NCBI GenBank assembly: GCA_947166355.1
Contig: CAMVDX010000003.1
Coordinates: 124,001 to 188,000, forward strand
Reading direction: 5' to 3'
DNA length: 64,000 bases
DNA from: an uncultured Treponema sp.
GTDB lineage: Bacteria; Spirochaetota; Spirochaetia; Treponematales; Treponemataceae
In this document: piece after piece, positions 1 through 7,747 of the stretch
Layout: every line of letters starts with the position of its first letter
How positions within the stretch are numbered: the stretch's first letter is position 1
Notes under the pieces: model-generated
Seen by the model: only the letters and a program-made list of their open reading frames with translations
Database searches by the model: none
Told to the model about the DNA's origin: nothing
Position numbers and translations under genes: made by a program

Positions 1-80
1 GTCATCGCGCACATCGCAGTGCAGCGACAATTTACTGCATCCTCCGTCATTGCGAGGAGCGCAGCGACGAAGCAATCCAT
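1..80. repeat. Dispersed palindromic repeat (REP-like), two degenerate copies
   Basis: Positions 45-80 carry the element GTCATTGCGAGGAGC...GAAGCAATCCAT, preceded by a more decayed copy at 1-28. ATTGC at one end pairs with GCAAT at the other, so each copy can fold into a hairpin. The same family recurs at 5300-5335, 29975-30049, 30501-30580, 30942-30966, 41995-42316 and 63008 onward. No gene is visible in these bases. Confidence 0.85.
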
Positions 81-81
81 T

Positions 82-1518
82 TTAATTGTGATTTCTCTGA
101 TATATTGCCTTTGCATTTTTCAAAAGAATTTCTTTTTCATTCATCTCCGGATCTTCAAGTACGCAATCTAAAAGTTCATTTAAAATACGCCCCAGTTCCT
201 TTCCAGCAGGAATTCCCGATTGCATGAGATCTCGGCCATTCACAGCCAGAGATTTTAGCGAAAGGGCGGTCTTTTTTTCCAGTTCTTTTTCTACTCGTCT
301 TTGCAGTTCTAATAACAGAGAAACACTCTCACTATAGCGAACATTTACAGGCTCGTTATACATTCCGTACATATCTGCAAGCCTTAGGTCATATAGGTCT
401 TCCATGCATTCAGTATGTACGCGAATTATAAAGCGACGCACTGCAGCATCACTCCAGCCAGGCTCATAATGAAACATATGTTCCCTGACGAGATGACATA
501 CATTATCTGTCATTTCATTTGAAAATTTCAGGCGAGTCATAAGTTTTCTGGTTATTTTTTCGCCAATAACTTCATGATTATAAAAAGTAATAGTTTCGAT
601 TTCCTTTTTGCTTCCGTCATTTTTATCGCCATCAAGTACAGATTCGGTAATAATTTTTTTTGAAGCAGGTTTTCCTATGTCATGAAAAAGCGCTGCAAGA
701 CGCACATTCAGCTTTGAGGCCGGTGCTCCATCGCAGGCATAAAAAAGATGGTCAAGTACGTCAAATTTGTGAAAAGCTCTGTAATCGCTCTGAATGCACC
801 CCCTGCATATTTCAAACTCAGGGATAAATATCGAAAGTAATCCGGTTTCTTCCAGAAGATTTAAGCCTACCGACGGCTTTTGAGAAGAAAGGATTTTTTC
901 AAATTCATCTCTAAATCTTTCAATTGAAATAGAAGCTGCTTTATCTTGAATTTCTTTCTTGAATATTTCTGAGAATGTATGATTTTCTATACTAAAATTA
1001 AGCTTAGAAGCAAATCTGAGTGCACGAATAGGCCGTAATCCGTCTTCCATAAAACGTTCATGCGCTTCACCAACAGTTCGGATTATTTTATTTTTTATGT
1101 CTTCCTGTCCGCCGTAAGGATCTACAACAGCGCCGTTTTCAAGTGATGCTGCAATTGCATTCATGGTAAAATCTCGCCTTGCAAGATCTTCTTCAATAGT
1201 TGCTGCATAATTTATGCTGTCTGGATGTCTTCCGTCTGAATAGCCTGCTTCTGTACGAAAGGTAGTAACTTCAATTTCAGCACCTTTAAAATGAACCGTA
1301 ACAGTTCCATGTTCAATCCCCGTCGGTACGACAAACTTAAAAAGCTTTATGACATCCTGAGGAGTAGCATTCGTTGCAACATCCCAGTCGTGGGCAGGAA
1401 CCTTCATAATCATATCACGTACTGCTCCACCAACAAGGTAAGCCTTAAAACCGGCTTTAGTGAAAAAACAGCCGAATTCTCTCAGCAACTCTGGAATCTT
1501 TATTTTTTTTGCATTCAT
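82..1518 (-). CDS. cca: CCA tRNA nucleotidyltransferase / poly(A) polymerase family protein
   Basis: Adds or repairs the 3'-CCA end of tRNAs in the cytoplasm; the family also contains poly(A) polymerases and sequence alone does not fully separate the two. The N-terminal nucleotidyltransferase head has the GG motif (G30-G31) and the metal-binding D44-x-D46 (HDWDVAT). RRDFTMNA follows at 114-121, then the RNA-binding neck (LRPIRALRFA). An HD-type domain sits near residue 280 (ALFHDIGKP). At 478 aa it matches HD-containing bacterial CCA enzymes. The start overlaps the stop of the upstream membrane-protein gene by 4 nt, so the two are probably co-transcribed. Confidence 0.93.
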   Translation of the reverse strand: MNAKKIKIPELLREFGCFFTKAGFKAYLVGGAVRDMIMKVPAHDWDVATNATPQDVIKLFKFVVPTGIEHGTVTVHFKGAEIEVTTFRTEAGYSDGRHPDSINYAATIEEDLARRDFTMNAIAASLENGAVVDPYGGQEDIKNKIIRTVGEAHERFMEDGLRPIRALRFASKLNFSIENHTFSEIFKKEIQDKAASISIERFRDEFEKILSSQKPSVGLNLLEETGLLSIFIPEFEICRGCIQSDYRAFHKFDVLDHLFYACDGAPASKLNVRLAALFHDIGKPASKKIITESVLDGDKNDGSKKEIETITFYNHEVIGEKITRKLMTRLKFSNEMTDNVCHLVREHMFHYEPGWSDAAVRRFIIRVHTECMEDLYDLRLADMYGMYNEPVNVRYSESVSLLLELQRRVEKELEKKTALSLKSLAVNGRDLMQSGIPAGKELGRILNELLDCVLEDPEMNEKEILLKNAKAIYQRNHN

Positions 1519-1895
1519 TTTATACCTTCGGATATATAACTGATGATATTTGCTGAGCCGGTACAGAAAATGCAGAACACAGCTGAAATAATCAGCATAA
1601 TCATATTAATAAAATTTTTAAATTTCTGCTTTTCTGTAAAAATTTTTATAACGGTTTCTATAGTCAGCAAAATTGAAAACAGACTGTTAAAAATTGAGGC
1701 ATAAGAAAGTATTGAAAGCAGCCACATCTGGTTCACATCCTGAAAACTCTGGTAATTTCCGATTATATAAAGAGTTATGAGGATTATGCAGAAGACAGTA
1801 ATAGCCAGATTCAGTGTCATGGAAAACTTGTAGGTGAGTGTGTTTGAGAGTAGTTTTTTTGAGTATTTGAATCTTGTCTTGTTGACTTTAGCCAT
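1515..1895 (-). CDS. Small membrane protein, possibly SLATT-like
   Basis: A 126-aa protein with a basic N-terminus and three predicted membrane segments (about residues 24-44, 58-82 and 93-113). The layout of a basic helix followed by membrane helices recalls SLATT-domain proteins, which often act as membrane effectors beside nucleotide-signalling genes. That is only a resemblance, and no nucleotide cyclase lies next to it. It overlaps cca by 4 nt (ATGA), indicating translational coupling. Function unknown. Confidence 0.7.
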   Translation of the reverse strand: MAKVNKTRFKYSKKLLSNTLTYKFSMTLNLAITVFCIILITLYIIGNYQSFQDVNQMWLLSILSYASIFNSLFSILLTIETVIKIFTEKQKFKNFINMIMLIISAVFCIFCTGSANIISYISEGIK

Positions 1896-1948
1896 ACTTG
1901 AAGCCTTTTGCCTTATGCTGATATACTGATAAAATAATTCCCTGTCAT

Positions 1949-1965
1949 TGTCGGCCTATCCGACA
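1949..1965. promoter_or_regulatory. Short inverted repeat in divergent intergenic region
   Basis: TGTCGG-cctat-CCGACA lies midway between the divergent starts at 1895 (minus) and 1998 (plus). It could be an operator or a small hairpin. The T-rich stretch after it contains TATATT, a possible -10 for the plus-strand gene. Confidence 0.3.
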
Positions 1966-1997
1966 TTTTATATTATTGTTAATTCGGGTAAAAGTCT

Positions 1998-2714
1998 ATG
2001 AAGAAATTTCTGGCGTGTGTTTTTATTCTTGCAGTTTTTACAGGTGTTGTTTTTTATATCGGCTGGACTCAATTCCGGGTAAAGCCAGATACAATCGGAA
2101 TTGTAATATCTAAAACAAATGGAGTTGATGATAAACCTGTTCAAAACGGTGAGTTTGCATGGCACTGGCAGTTTCTTCTTCCTACAAATGCAACTCTAAA
2201 AACTTTTCATATTAAACCTGTAAATGTACAAAAAACTGTAAGCGGAACACTTCCGTCGGGAAAAGCTTATGCTGCGGTTTATGGTGCAGACGGGCTTTTT
2301 GATTATTCATTTACATTTGACATTTCTCTTACTGTTTCACCTGAAGCTGTAGTAGAGCTCATGAAACTCAATAAGATAACTGATGATTCAGATCTTTCTG
2401 TTTATCTTGAAGGGGCTGCAGGAACTCTTGCACAGCATGCTGTTTCGTATATTTTAAGCCGCGCCGAAGGTAATTCTTCTTTCAGAATTGAATCACTGCG
2501 ACGTGAAGAACTTTTGCGTGGAATTCAGATTTATAAAGATTTTCCGGAAATTGATGTTTCTGTTTTTTCAATTCAGTCGTCAAAGCTGCCGGATTATAAT
2601 ATGTACAGAAAAATTTCTAACATGCAGCCGGATGAGCTTAATCCATCAAATAGAATTGATGCCGAAAAAACTGAGCCGGCTGCAGAACAGGCAGAAATGC
2701 CGGAGGTATTATAA
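1998..2714 (+). CDS. Membrane-anchored Band 7/SPFH-like protein
   Basis: 238 aa with one N-terminal membrane helix (residues 4-22), so the bulk is probably periplasmic or extracytoplasmic. The central part resembles the SPFH/Band 7 fold: residues 90-150 have the alternating pattern FDYSFTFDISLTVSPEAV, followed by a helical stretch with LAQHAVSYIL. The C-terminal 30 residues are polar and acidic. It ends exactly one base before the aroH ATG, so the two genes form a transcription unit. The assignment rests on general sequence character rather than a diagnostic motif. The physiological role is not evident. Confidence 0.6.
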   Translation: MKKFLACVFILAVFTGVVFYIGWTQFRVKPDTIGIVISKTNGVDDKPVQNGEFAWHWQFLLPTNATLKTFHIKPVNVQKTVSGTLPSGKAYAAVYGADGLFDYSFTFDISLTVSPEAVVELMKLNKITDDSDLSVYLEGAAGTLAQHAVSYILSRAEGNSSFRIESLRREELLRGIQIYKDFPEIDVSVFSIQSSKLPDYNMYRKISNMQPDELNPSNRIDAEKTEPAAEQAEMPEVL

Positions 2715-3098
2715 ATGAACGAAAAACGACTTGCAGCATTTCGCGGAGCAGTCTGCGTAGAAAATACGGCAGAAAGCATTACAGAAAATGTATGCCTTAT
2801 GTGCCGGGAGCTTTTTACGCGCAATAAAATTCAGGCTGAAGATATAGTTTCACTTCAGTTTACAATTACAGATGATATAACTGTTTTGAATCCGGCTACG
2901 GCTTTGCGCAAAGGAAATCCGGGGCTGGATGTTTCACAGGTATCTCTTTTCTGTGCTCAGGAAGCAAAAATTGACGGCGGTATGCCGCTTGTTGTTCGTG
3001 TACTCCTTACAGCCTATACAGCTGAAGGTGCCGGACGCCAAAATGTATATCTGAACGGAGCCGAAAAATTACGACCAGATTTGAGTGCGAAAATATAA
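2715..3098 (+). CDS. aroH: Chorismate mutase, AroH class
   Basis: Converts chorismate to prephenate on the route to phenylalanine and tyrosine. At 127 aa it fits the trimeric AroH fold. Known active-site positions of the Bacillus enzyme can be matched: R10 (FRGA), C80 and E83 (FCAQE), R95 (VVRVLL), Y112 (VYLNGA) and R120 (KLRPD). The start codon follows the previous stop directly and the gene is the last of its unit. A hairpin overlaps its 3' end. No other aromatic amino acid gene is nearby. Confidence 0.9.
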   Translation: MNEKRLAAFRGAVCVENTAESITENVCLMCRELFTRNKIQAEDIVSLQFTITDDITVLNPATALRKGNPGLDVSQVSLFCAQEAKIDGGMPLVVRVLLTAYTAEGAGRQNVYLNGAEKLRPDLSAKI

Positions 3099-3109
3099 TT
3101 CGCACTCAA
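3081..3109 (+). terminator. Hairpin over the aroH stop codon
   Basis: TTGAGTGCGAA-aatataa-TTCGCACTCAA forms an 11-bp stem that includes the aroH stop. There is no T-run after it, so termination is uncertain. The right arm also pairs with GAGTGCGAA at 3162-3170, giving an alternative fold around the following repeat. Confidence 0.5.
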
Positions 3110-3111
3110 AA

Positions 3112-3210
3112 ACGAGTGAGTCAAGGCTTTAAGCGAAGCGTGCCTTGACCACTCGTATAGGAGTGCGAAACTTGCTGACGGCACCCTCAAACGAGTGAGT
3201 CAAGGCTTTA
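3112..3210. repeat. Dispersed palindrome ACGAGTGAGTCAAGGC, 1.5 copies
   Basis: A complete copy (3112-3156) pairs ACGAGTGAGTCAAGGC with GCCTTGACCACTCGT, with one bulged A. A half copy follows at 3191-3210. A second full copy lies at 11483-11527 after rpoD. All copies sit in intergenic DNA just after genes. Confidence 0.85.
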
Positions 3211-3254
3211 TCAGAAAATTATAGACAACACAGATTTTTAATAGGATAATAGAT

Positions 3255-3308
3255 GTTGAACCAAGTTCAACATGACTTAGCGCAGTCAACCTGAACTTGT
3301 TTCAGGTT
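3255..3308. repeat. GTTCAAC / CCTGAAC...TTCAGG palindromic repeat
   Basis: Two adjacent inverted repeats (GTTGAA-ccaag-TTCAAC and AACCTGAA-cttgt-TTCAGGTT) lie between aroH and glgA. They belong to the same broad family as the elements at 43112-43170, 44162-44219 and 46736-46762. Confidence 0.7.
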
Positions 3309-3328
3309 CTCAAATTGGGAAGGATAAC

Positions 3329-4900
3329 ATGAAGATTTGGATAGTCAGTATGGAATGTGCCGGAATTGCAGAAGCCGGCGGTGTTAAAAATGTTACATTT
3401 TCTTTGTGCAAAGAATTTTCTGAGCTCAAACACAAAACAACACTTTTTATTCCGGTTTATAAATGCACCTGCCTGGATTCTCTTTTTGAATTCAAAGATC
3501 TGGAAACTCAGGCAGAAATAGAACTCTGCGGACGAAAAGAAAAAGTTTCTTTCACAACTGCAAAAAGCACTGCAAATTTTGATGTTGTTCTTATAAAACA
3601 TCGCCTGTTTGAAGAAAAAGAGGCTATTTATACTTATACAGAAAATGAAGAAAGAATTAATCCGGCTCATAAAAAAGGAACTGGCCATTTTGACGCTCTT
3701 TTTCTGGATGTGCTTTTTCAAAAGGCAGTCTGTGCTTATGGTTCTTTGATTCCTCGCTCAGAGATTCCAGAGATTCTTCACTGTCAGGATGCGTCAACCG
3801 CAATGCTTCCGGCTTTTATTGCAAACTCCAAAAACTTTAAAAAGACAAATTCTGTGGTTACAATCCATAATGCAGGACCTTTTTATCATCACAGCTTTAC
3901 GAGCATTGGAGAAGCTGCCTGGTATACTGGTCTTTCAACACCAGTTCTTGAAAAATCAATGAACGGAAGGGCAATTGAGCCTTTCTTAATTGCCGCAACT
4001 GCCGGAGCTTATCTTACAACTGTTTCTGAAGATTACGCCCGCGAGCTTACAGACCCTGCAAATTCAGAGGCAACCGAAGGTCTTGCACCGATTTTTGCAG
4101 CACGCCATATAGAAATTAAGGGAATTACAAACGGTTTTGATTTTGACCGCTATAATCCGGTTTTAAAAGATGCCTCTAAGCTTCCTTTTGAGTTTGATCC
4201 GGAAAAAAATGATCTTGACGGAAAGCTTAAATGCCGCAAGTTCTTTATACAAAATATCGTAAATACAGATAATTTTAAGGCAAGCGGAATAAAAAAATAC
4301 GGAAAGCTTGAATGTTCAACAGAATATACAAAAGAAATTTATATTGCTTATCATGGCCGTATAACTACACAGAAAGGAATTTCTGTACTTACTTCTGCTG
4401 TTCCTGCCATTCTTGAAAATTTCCCTGATGTACGTTTTATATTTGCAGGGCAGGGGGAACCTCGACTTGAAATTGATATTGTCCGTCTTTGCGAAAAATA
4501 TCCGGGACGTGTCTGCTTTATGAACGGCTATAATCAGACTGTAGTCCGCCTTGCAACAGCTGTAAGTGATTTTATTGTTCTTCCAAGCTTTTTTGAGCCC
4601 TGTGGACTCGAAGATTTTATTGCACAGGTTTACGGAACCGTTCCGGTTGCTCACAAAACCGGAGGTCTCAATAAAATCGTAGACGGACGTACCGGATTCC
4701 TGTATGACAGCAATACCGCCGGCGTTCTCATTGCAAAGCTTACAGAAATTATAATGCTCAAAATGCTTAGACCAAGCCAGATTTCACGCATGATTAAGAG
4801 CGGTGCGTACAGCGTTCATCATGAATACCTCTGGAAGAATGTTATACAGAAAAAATATCTTCCGTTTTTTAAGGAAATTTTAAAAAATAATAAAGAATGA
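3329..4900 (+). CDS. glgA: Glycogen (starch) synthase, GT5 family
   Basis: Transfers glucose from a nucleotide sugar to the growing alpha-1,4-glucan; GT-B fold. The C-terminal Rossmann half has GRITTQKG (343-350), the catalytic FEPCGLED block (422-429) and HKTGGL (442-447). HNAGPFYHHSF lies at 180-190. At 523 aa it is somewhat longer than the usual 475-490. An oddity: the N-terminal KTGGL motif, whose lysine contacts the ADP-glucose phosphates, reads AEAGGVK here, with Glu at position 15. The gene stands alone, with repeats upstream and tRNA genes downstream, and no other glycogen gene is in the window. Confidence 0.88.
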   Translation: MKIWIVSMECAGIAEAGGVKNVTFSLCKEFSELKHKTTLFIPVYKCTCLDSLFEFKDLETQAEIELCGRKEKVSFTTAKSTANFDVVLIKHRLFEEKEAIYTYTENEERINPAHKKGTGHFDALFLDVLFQKAVCAYGSLIPRSEIPEILHCQDASTAMLPAFIANSKNFKKTNSVVTIHNAGPFYHHSFTSIGEAAWYTGLSTPVLEKSMNGRAIEPFLIAATAGAYLTTVSEDYARELTDPANSEATEGLAPIFAARHIEIKGITNGFDFDRYNPVLKDASKLPFEFDPEKNDLDGKLKCRKFFIQNIVNTDNFKASGIKKYGKLECSTEYTKEIYIAYHGRITTQKGISVLTSAVPAILENFPDVRFIFAGQGEPRLEIDIVRLCEKYPGRVCFMNGYNQTVVRLATAVSDFIVLPSFFEPCGLEDFIAQVYGTVPVAHKTGGLNKIVDGRTGFLYDSNTAGVLIAKLTEIIMLKMLRPSQISRMIKSGAYSVHHEYLWKNVIQKKYLPFFKEILKNNKE

Positions 4901-4902
4901 TA

Positions 4903-4931
4903 TTGACTAAACTGTAACAAATCTATAATAT
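4903..4931 (+). promoter_or_regulatory. Probable sigma-70 promoter for the tRNA pair
   Basis: TTGACT at 4903-4908 is followed 17 nt later by TAATAT at 4926-4931; TATAAT at 4924-4929 is the alternative -10 with a 15-nt spacer. It lies about 45 nt before tRNA-Thr and shortly after the glgA stop. Confidence 0.65.
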
Positions 4932-4973
4932 ATGAAACACGTTCGACGCAATAGTCGAGCAGACATAATAAAT

Positions 4974-5046
4974 GCTGCTTTAGCTCAGCTGGTAGAGCAC
5001 GTGATTTGTAATCTCGGGGTCGTGGGTCCAAATCCTACAAGCAGCT
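4974..5046 (+). tRNA. tRNA-Thr (anticodon TGT), with unusual T-loop and anticodon stem
   Basis: A 73-nt cloverleaf: acceptor GCTGCTT/AAGCAGC, D stem GCTC/GAGC, anticodon loop TTTGTAA, and T stem GTGGG/CCTAC. CCA is not encoded. Two deviations are visible. The T-loop is TCCAAAT, so position 55 is C rather than the nearly universal U (pseudouridine). The anticodon stem CGTGA/TCTCG contains a U29-U41 mismatch. It may be a weak isoacceptor or a decaying copy. Confidence 0.85.
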
Positions 5047-5052
5047 TATAAT

Positions 5053-5134
5053 GGGGAGTTCGCATAGCGGCAATTGCAAGGGACTGTAAATCCCTCGACT
5101 CACGTCTCCAGAGGTTCGAGTCCTCTACTCCCCA
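5053..5134 (+). tRNA. tRNA-Tyr (anticodon GTA)
   Basis: An 82-nt class II tRNA with acceptor GGGGAGT/ACTCCCC, anticodon stem-loop AGGGA-CTGTAAA-TCCCT, a long variable arm and a normal T arm GAGG-TTCGAGT-CCTC. It lies 6 nt after tRNA-Thr and shares its promoter and terminator. Confidence 0.95.
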
Positions 5135-5146
5135 GTCAGTTTTTTG

Positions 5147-5173
5147 AGTTCTCCAGTTGGAGGACTTTTTTTT
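5147..5173 (+). terminator. Intrinsic terminator of the tRNA-Thr/tRNA-Tyr unit
   Basis: AGTTCTCC-agtt-GGAGGACT forms an 8-bp stem with a tetraloop, directly followed by a run of eight T residues. Confidence 0.9.
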
Positions 5174-5199
5174 ATTTAACCCGTCTAACCCGAACTTAC

Positions 5200-5337
5200 A
5201 CGTCATTAAAAACCGAGACTTCGTCATTGCAAAACGAGCCTTAGTCTTTGCGAGCCGAGTTCTCGTCATTGCAAACCGAAACTTCGTCATTGCAAACCGA
5301 GACTTCGTCATTGCGAGTCGCAGGCGAAGCAATCTGT
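5200..5337. repeat. Tandem 21-nt repeat grown from a palindromic repeat
   Basis: About six units of roughly 21 nt (CGTCATTGCAAACCGAGACTT, with variants) run into one full palindromic element ending GCAGGCGAAGCAATC. Each unit repeats the CGTCATTGC head of the dispersed element. No credible gene is encoded; the reading frames here are by-products of the repeat. Confidence 0.8.
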
Positions 5338-5354
5338 TTTTTCACAGGACCTCC

Positions 5355-5444
5355 GCATTATAAAACGAAGTTGTGGAAAAATGGCTCCCGATTGCGGCTT
5401 CGTGGTACAAAACCGCGCAATAATGCGGGAGCCCTGATTTTTTT
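5355..5444 (+). other. Large hairpin with T-run, terminator- or attenuator-like
   Basis: GGCTCCCG (5383-5390) pairs with CGGGAGCC (5426-5433), with an inner ATTGCGG/CCGCGCAAT pairing, and a seven-T run follows at 5438. GCATTAT (5355-5361) can alternatively pair with ATAATGC (5420-5426). It sits about 20 nt before the promoter of the next operon. Confidence 0.5.
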
Positions 5445-5465
5445 CAAAATTCCCCCCTATAATCT

Positions 5466-5495
5466 TTGACAAAAAATACCTTTATAGAGTAAAAT
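5466..5495 (+). promoter_or_regulatory. Sigma-70 promoter of the MBL-mltG-dnaG-rpoD operon
   Basis: TTGACA (5466-5471) and TAAAAT (5490-5495) are separated by 18 nt. The GTG start of the first gene is 37 nt downstream, preceded by GAGGGGGAAA as ribosome binding site. Confidence 0.75.
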
Positions 5496-5531
5496 TATAA
5501 AACTATTTGTAAATGTTCATGAGGGGGAAAA

Positions 5532-6464
5532 GTGAATATTCATTTCTGGGGGGTACGTGGTTCAGTTCCTACGCCTCTGTCACCGCAGCAGATACAATCA
5601 AAGATTATGGCCGCAATTCAGCGTGCTAAGCCGGAAGATTTACAGAATGCGGAAACCAGGGCTAAATTCATTTCAACACTTCCTTCATGGATATTCGGAA
5701 CAGCGGGTGGTAATACAGCCTGTGTAGAACTCCAAAATAATAATACACATATAATTCTTGACGGCGGTACAGGTTTACGTCCTATGGGAAAGGCCCGTTC
5801 CTGTCCTGAAAAATATCATGTTTTTTTATCTCATTTCCATTGGGATCATATTCAGGGCTTTCCTTTTTTTGACCATGCGTATAACCCTAAATGCCGTTTT
5901 GAAATATATTCTCATTACGATGATGCTGAAAAATACTTCTGGAGTCAGGTAGCAGAACCGTACAGTCCGCCTTCAGTAGGAAAGACTCTTGCAAAAAATA
6001 TTGGTTTTAACCGGATTTACGAAGATGAAGAATTCGAAATAGACGGAATAAAGATTAATTCTCACAAAATGTGCCATCCTGGTGATTCCTACGCCTTTTC
6101 TTTTGAATATGATGGCAAAAAGTTTGTGTATGCTACCGATGTTGAATTAAAAATCACTGATTATAAGAATTCGTCTTACGGTGAGGGTGTTTTTAAAAAT
6201 GCAGATGTAATTGTAATTGATTCGCAATATACTGTAGAGGAAGTTTACCGTAAAGAAAACTGGGGACATTCAGCCTTCTGTTATGCGGTAGATTTTGCTG
6301 TTTACTGGGGCATAAAAAAGGTCTATCTTTTCCATCATGAACCTACTTATGATGACAAAAAGCTGAACTCAATTCTTCAGGCCGCAAGATGGTATGCACA
6401 GTATATAAATCATTCTGATATAGAGATTTATCTGGCTAAGGAATCACAAGAGATAGTCTTATGA
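5532..6464 (+). CDS. MBL-fold metallo-hydrolase
   Basis: A 310-aa metallo-beta-lactamase-fold enzyme with the zinc motif H101-F-H103-W-D105-H106 in FLSHFHWDHIQGFPFF. The N-terminal GVRGSVPTP is typical of the subgroup related to phosphodiesterase/RNase Z-like hydrolases. The substrate cannot be read from the sequence. GTG is the start codon, chosen because GAGGGGG sits just upstream. It is the first gene of the operon and overlaps the next small gene by 4 nt. Confidence 0.85.
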   Translation: MNIHFWGVRGSVPTPLSPQQIQSKIMAAIQRAKPEDLQNAETRAKFISTLPSWIFGTAGGNTACVELQNNNTHIILDGGTGLRPMGKARSCPEKYHVFLSHFHWDHIQGFPFFDHAYNPKCRFEIYSHYDDAEKYFWSQVAEPYSPPSVGKTLAKNIGFNRIYEDEEFEIDGIKINSHKMCHPGDSYAFSFEYDGKKFVYATDVELKITDYKNSSYGEGVFKNADVIVIDSQYTVEEVYRKENWGHSAFCYAVDFAVYWGIKKVYLFHHEPTYDDKKLNSILQAARWYAQYINHSDIEIYLAKESQEIVL

Positions 6465-6652
6465 TAGTTGATAATGAAGATATAAATATTCTGGATTATT
6501 CTTTCACTAAAAAAGAAGTTTTTGTTCTTGCAAAATTTCTGAGAACAAAACAGGAAGAACTTCCGGAAGGTCTTGAGCAGCTTTATAAAACACTTGAAGA
6601 TTCCATTTACAACTGTATGTCTCTTGAAGAGGTAAAAAGATTTTACTCATGA
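6461..6652 (+). CDS. Small conserved-position protein between MBL hydrolase and mltG
   Basis: 63 aa, acidic, no signal peptide or membrane segment. It overlaps both neighbours by 4 nt (ATGA), which supports a real coupled gene. The sequence (NILDYSFTKKEVFVLAKFLR...) is mostly helical in character. I do not recognise a family. Confidence 0.75.
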   Translation: MIVDNEDINILDYSFTKKEVFVLAKFLRTKQEELPEGLEQLYKTLEDSIYNCMSLEEVKRFYS

Positions 6653-7713
6653 AAAAATTTCTGACTGTTCTTTTAATTCTGTTGCTTCTGCTGGCGGGGG
6701 CATTTGCTGCTGCGGTAGTTACAGTAAAAAAACTTGCATCTCCTGTTTTAACAACTGATGATGGTACAAAGATTCGTTTTGAAGTTCCAAACGGAATGTC
6801 TGTTTCTGAAGCCGGAAAAGAGCTTGAAGCTGACGGACTTATCCGTAATAAAAAGCTTTTTTATTATTCGGCAAGATATCCGAAGTTAAAGTCATTTTTG
6901 TATGGTAAAGATTCTGGAACAGCTTTTGTACTTAGAAGCGGCATTTATTATATAAGCCCGTCAATGAATATTGCAGAAATTCAAAATGTGCTTTCTTCCG
7001 GTCAGCAGGAATATATAAAGGTTTCACTTCCTGAAGGTCTTACAATTTCTAAGATTGCAGCTGAGCTTGAAGAACAGAATATTTGCGCTGCTTCAGAGTT
7101 TATTGCGGTTTGTAAAAATGCAGACTTTGCTGCTGCCTGCGGTATTTCCGGTGAGACCTGTGAAGGATTTCTTTTTCCGGATACCTATTTTCTTACAGCA
7201 GGAATGTCTGCTGAAGCTGTTGCAAAAATCATGATTGATAACTTTTTTGCAAAAATTCAGGAGATTCCAACTCTTGTCGCTATGAACAGTGCAGATCTTT
7301 ATAATACTGTAAAGCTTGCTTCTATTGTGGAGCGTGAATATCGTGTAGAAGATGAAGCCCCGTTAATTGCAAGCGTTTTCAAGAACAGACTTCGCCGAAA
7401 TATAGGTCTTTATTCGTGCGCTACAGTTGAATATATTCTCACTGAAATTCTTGGACGTCCGCATCCGGAAAGAATTCTGATTGAAGATACAAAAATTGAT
7501 AATCCCTATAACACTTATGTCTGGGCAGGACTTCCGCCGGGACCAATTTCAAATCCGGGGCTTGTTGCCTTACGTGCAAGTGCTGACACTCCAAAAACAA
7601 ATTATTACTTTTTCCAGATTGTTGACCCTGCAGCTGGCCGTCATGTATTTACAACCAGTTTTGAAGAGCATATAGAAAGCCACAGCCTTTATACAAAATC
7701 AAATAAAAAATAG
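6649..7713 (+). CDS. mltG: Endolytic murein transglycosylase MltG
   Basis: Cleaves nascent peptidoglycan glycan strands at the outer face of the inner membrane and so limits strand length. There is an N-terminal membrane helix (residues 4-25), a LysM-like part, then the YceG catalytic domain. The catalytic glutamate is E228 in SIVEREY, and the conserved signature NPYNTY...GLPPGPISNPG lies further on. At 354 aa it has the normal family length. It follows the upstream gene with a 4-nt overlap; dnaG begins 34 nt later. Confidence 0.93.
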   Translation: MKKFLTVLLILLLLLAGAFAAAVVTVKKLASPVLTTDDGTKIRFEVPNGMSVSEAGKELEADGLIRNKKLFYYSARYPKLKSFLYGKDSGTAFVLRSGIYYISPSMNIAEIQNVLSSGQQEYIKVSLPEGLTISKIAAELEEQNICAASEFIAVCKNADFAAACGISGETCEGFLFPDTYFLTAGMSAEAVAKIMIDNFFAKIQEIPTLVAMNSADLYNTVKLASIVEREYRVEDEAPLIASVFKNRLRRNIGLYSCATVEYILTEILGRPHPERILIEDTKIDNPYNTYVWAGLPPGPISNPGLVALRASADTPKTNYYFFQIVDPAAGRHVFTTSFEEHIESHSLYTKSNKK

Positions 7714-7747
7714 CTCAGAAAGGGCAGAAATGTCAGGAGAAAACTAA

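Noticed and set aside
5157..5469. Open frames over the tRNA/tandem-repeat region
   Set aside because: Products are only repeated peptides (FVIANRD-type) from the 21-nt array.
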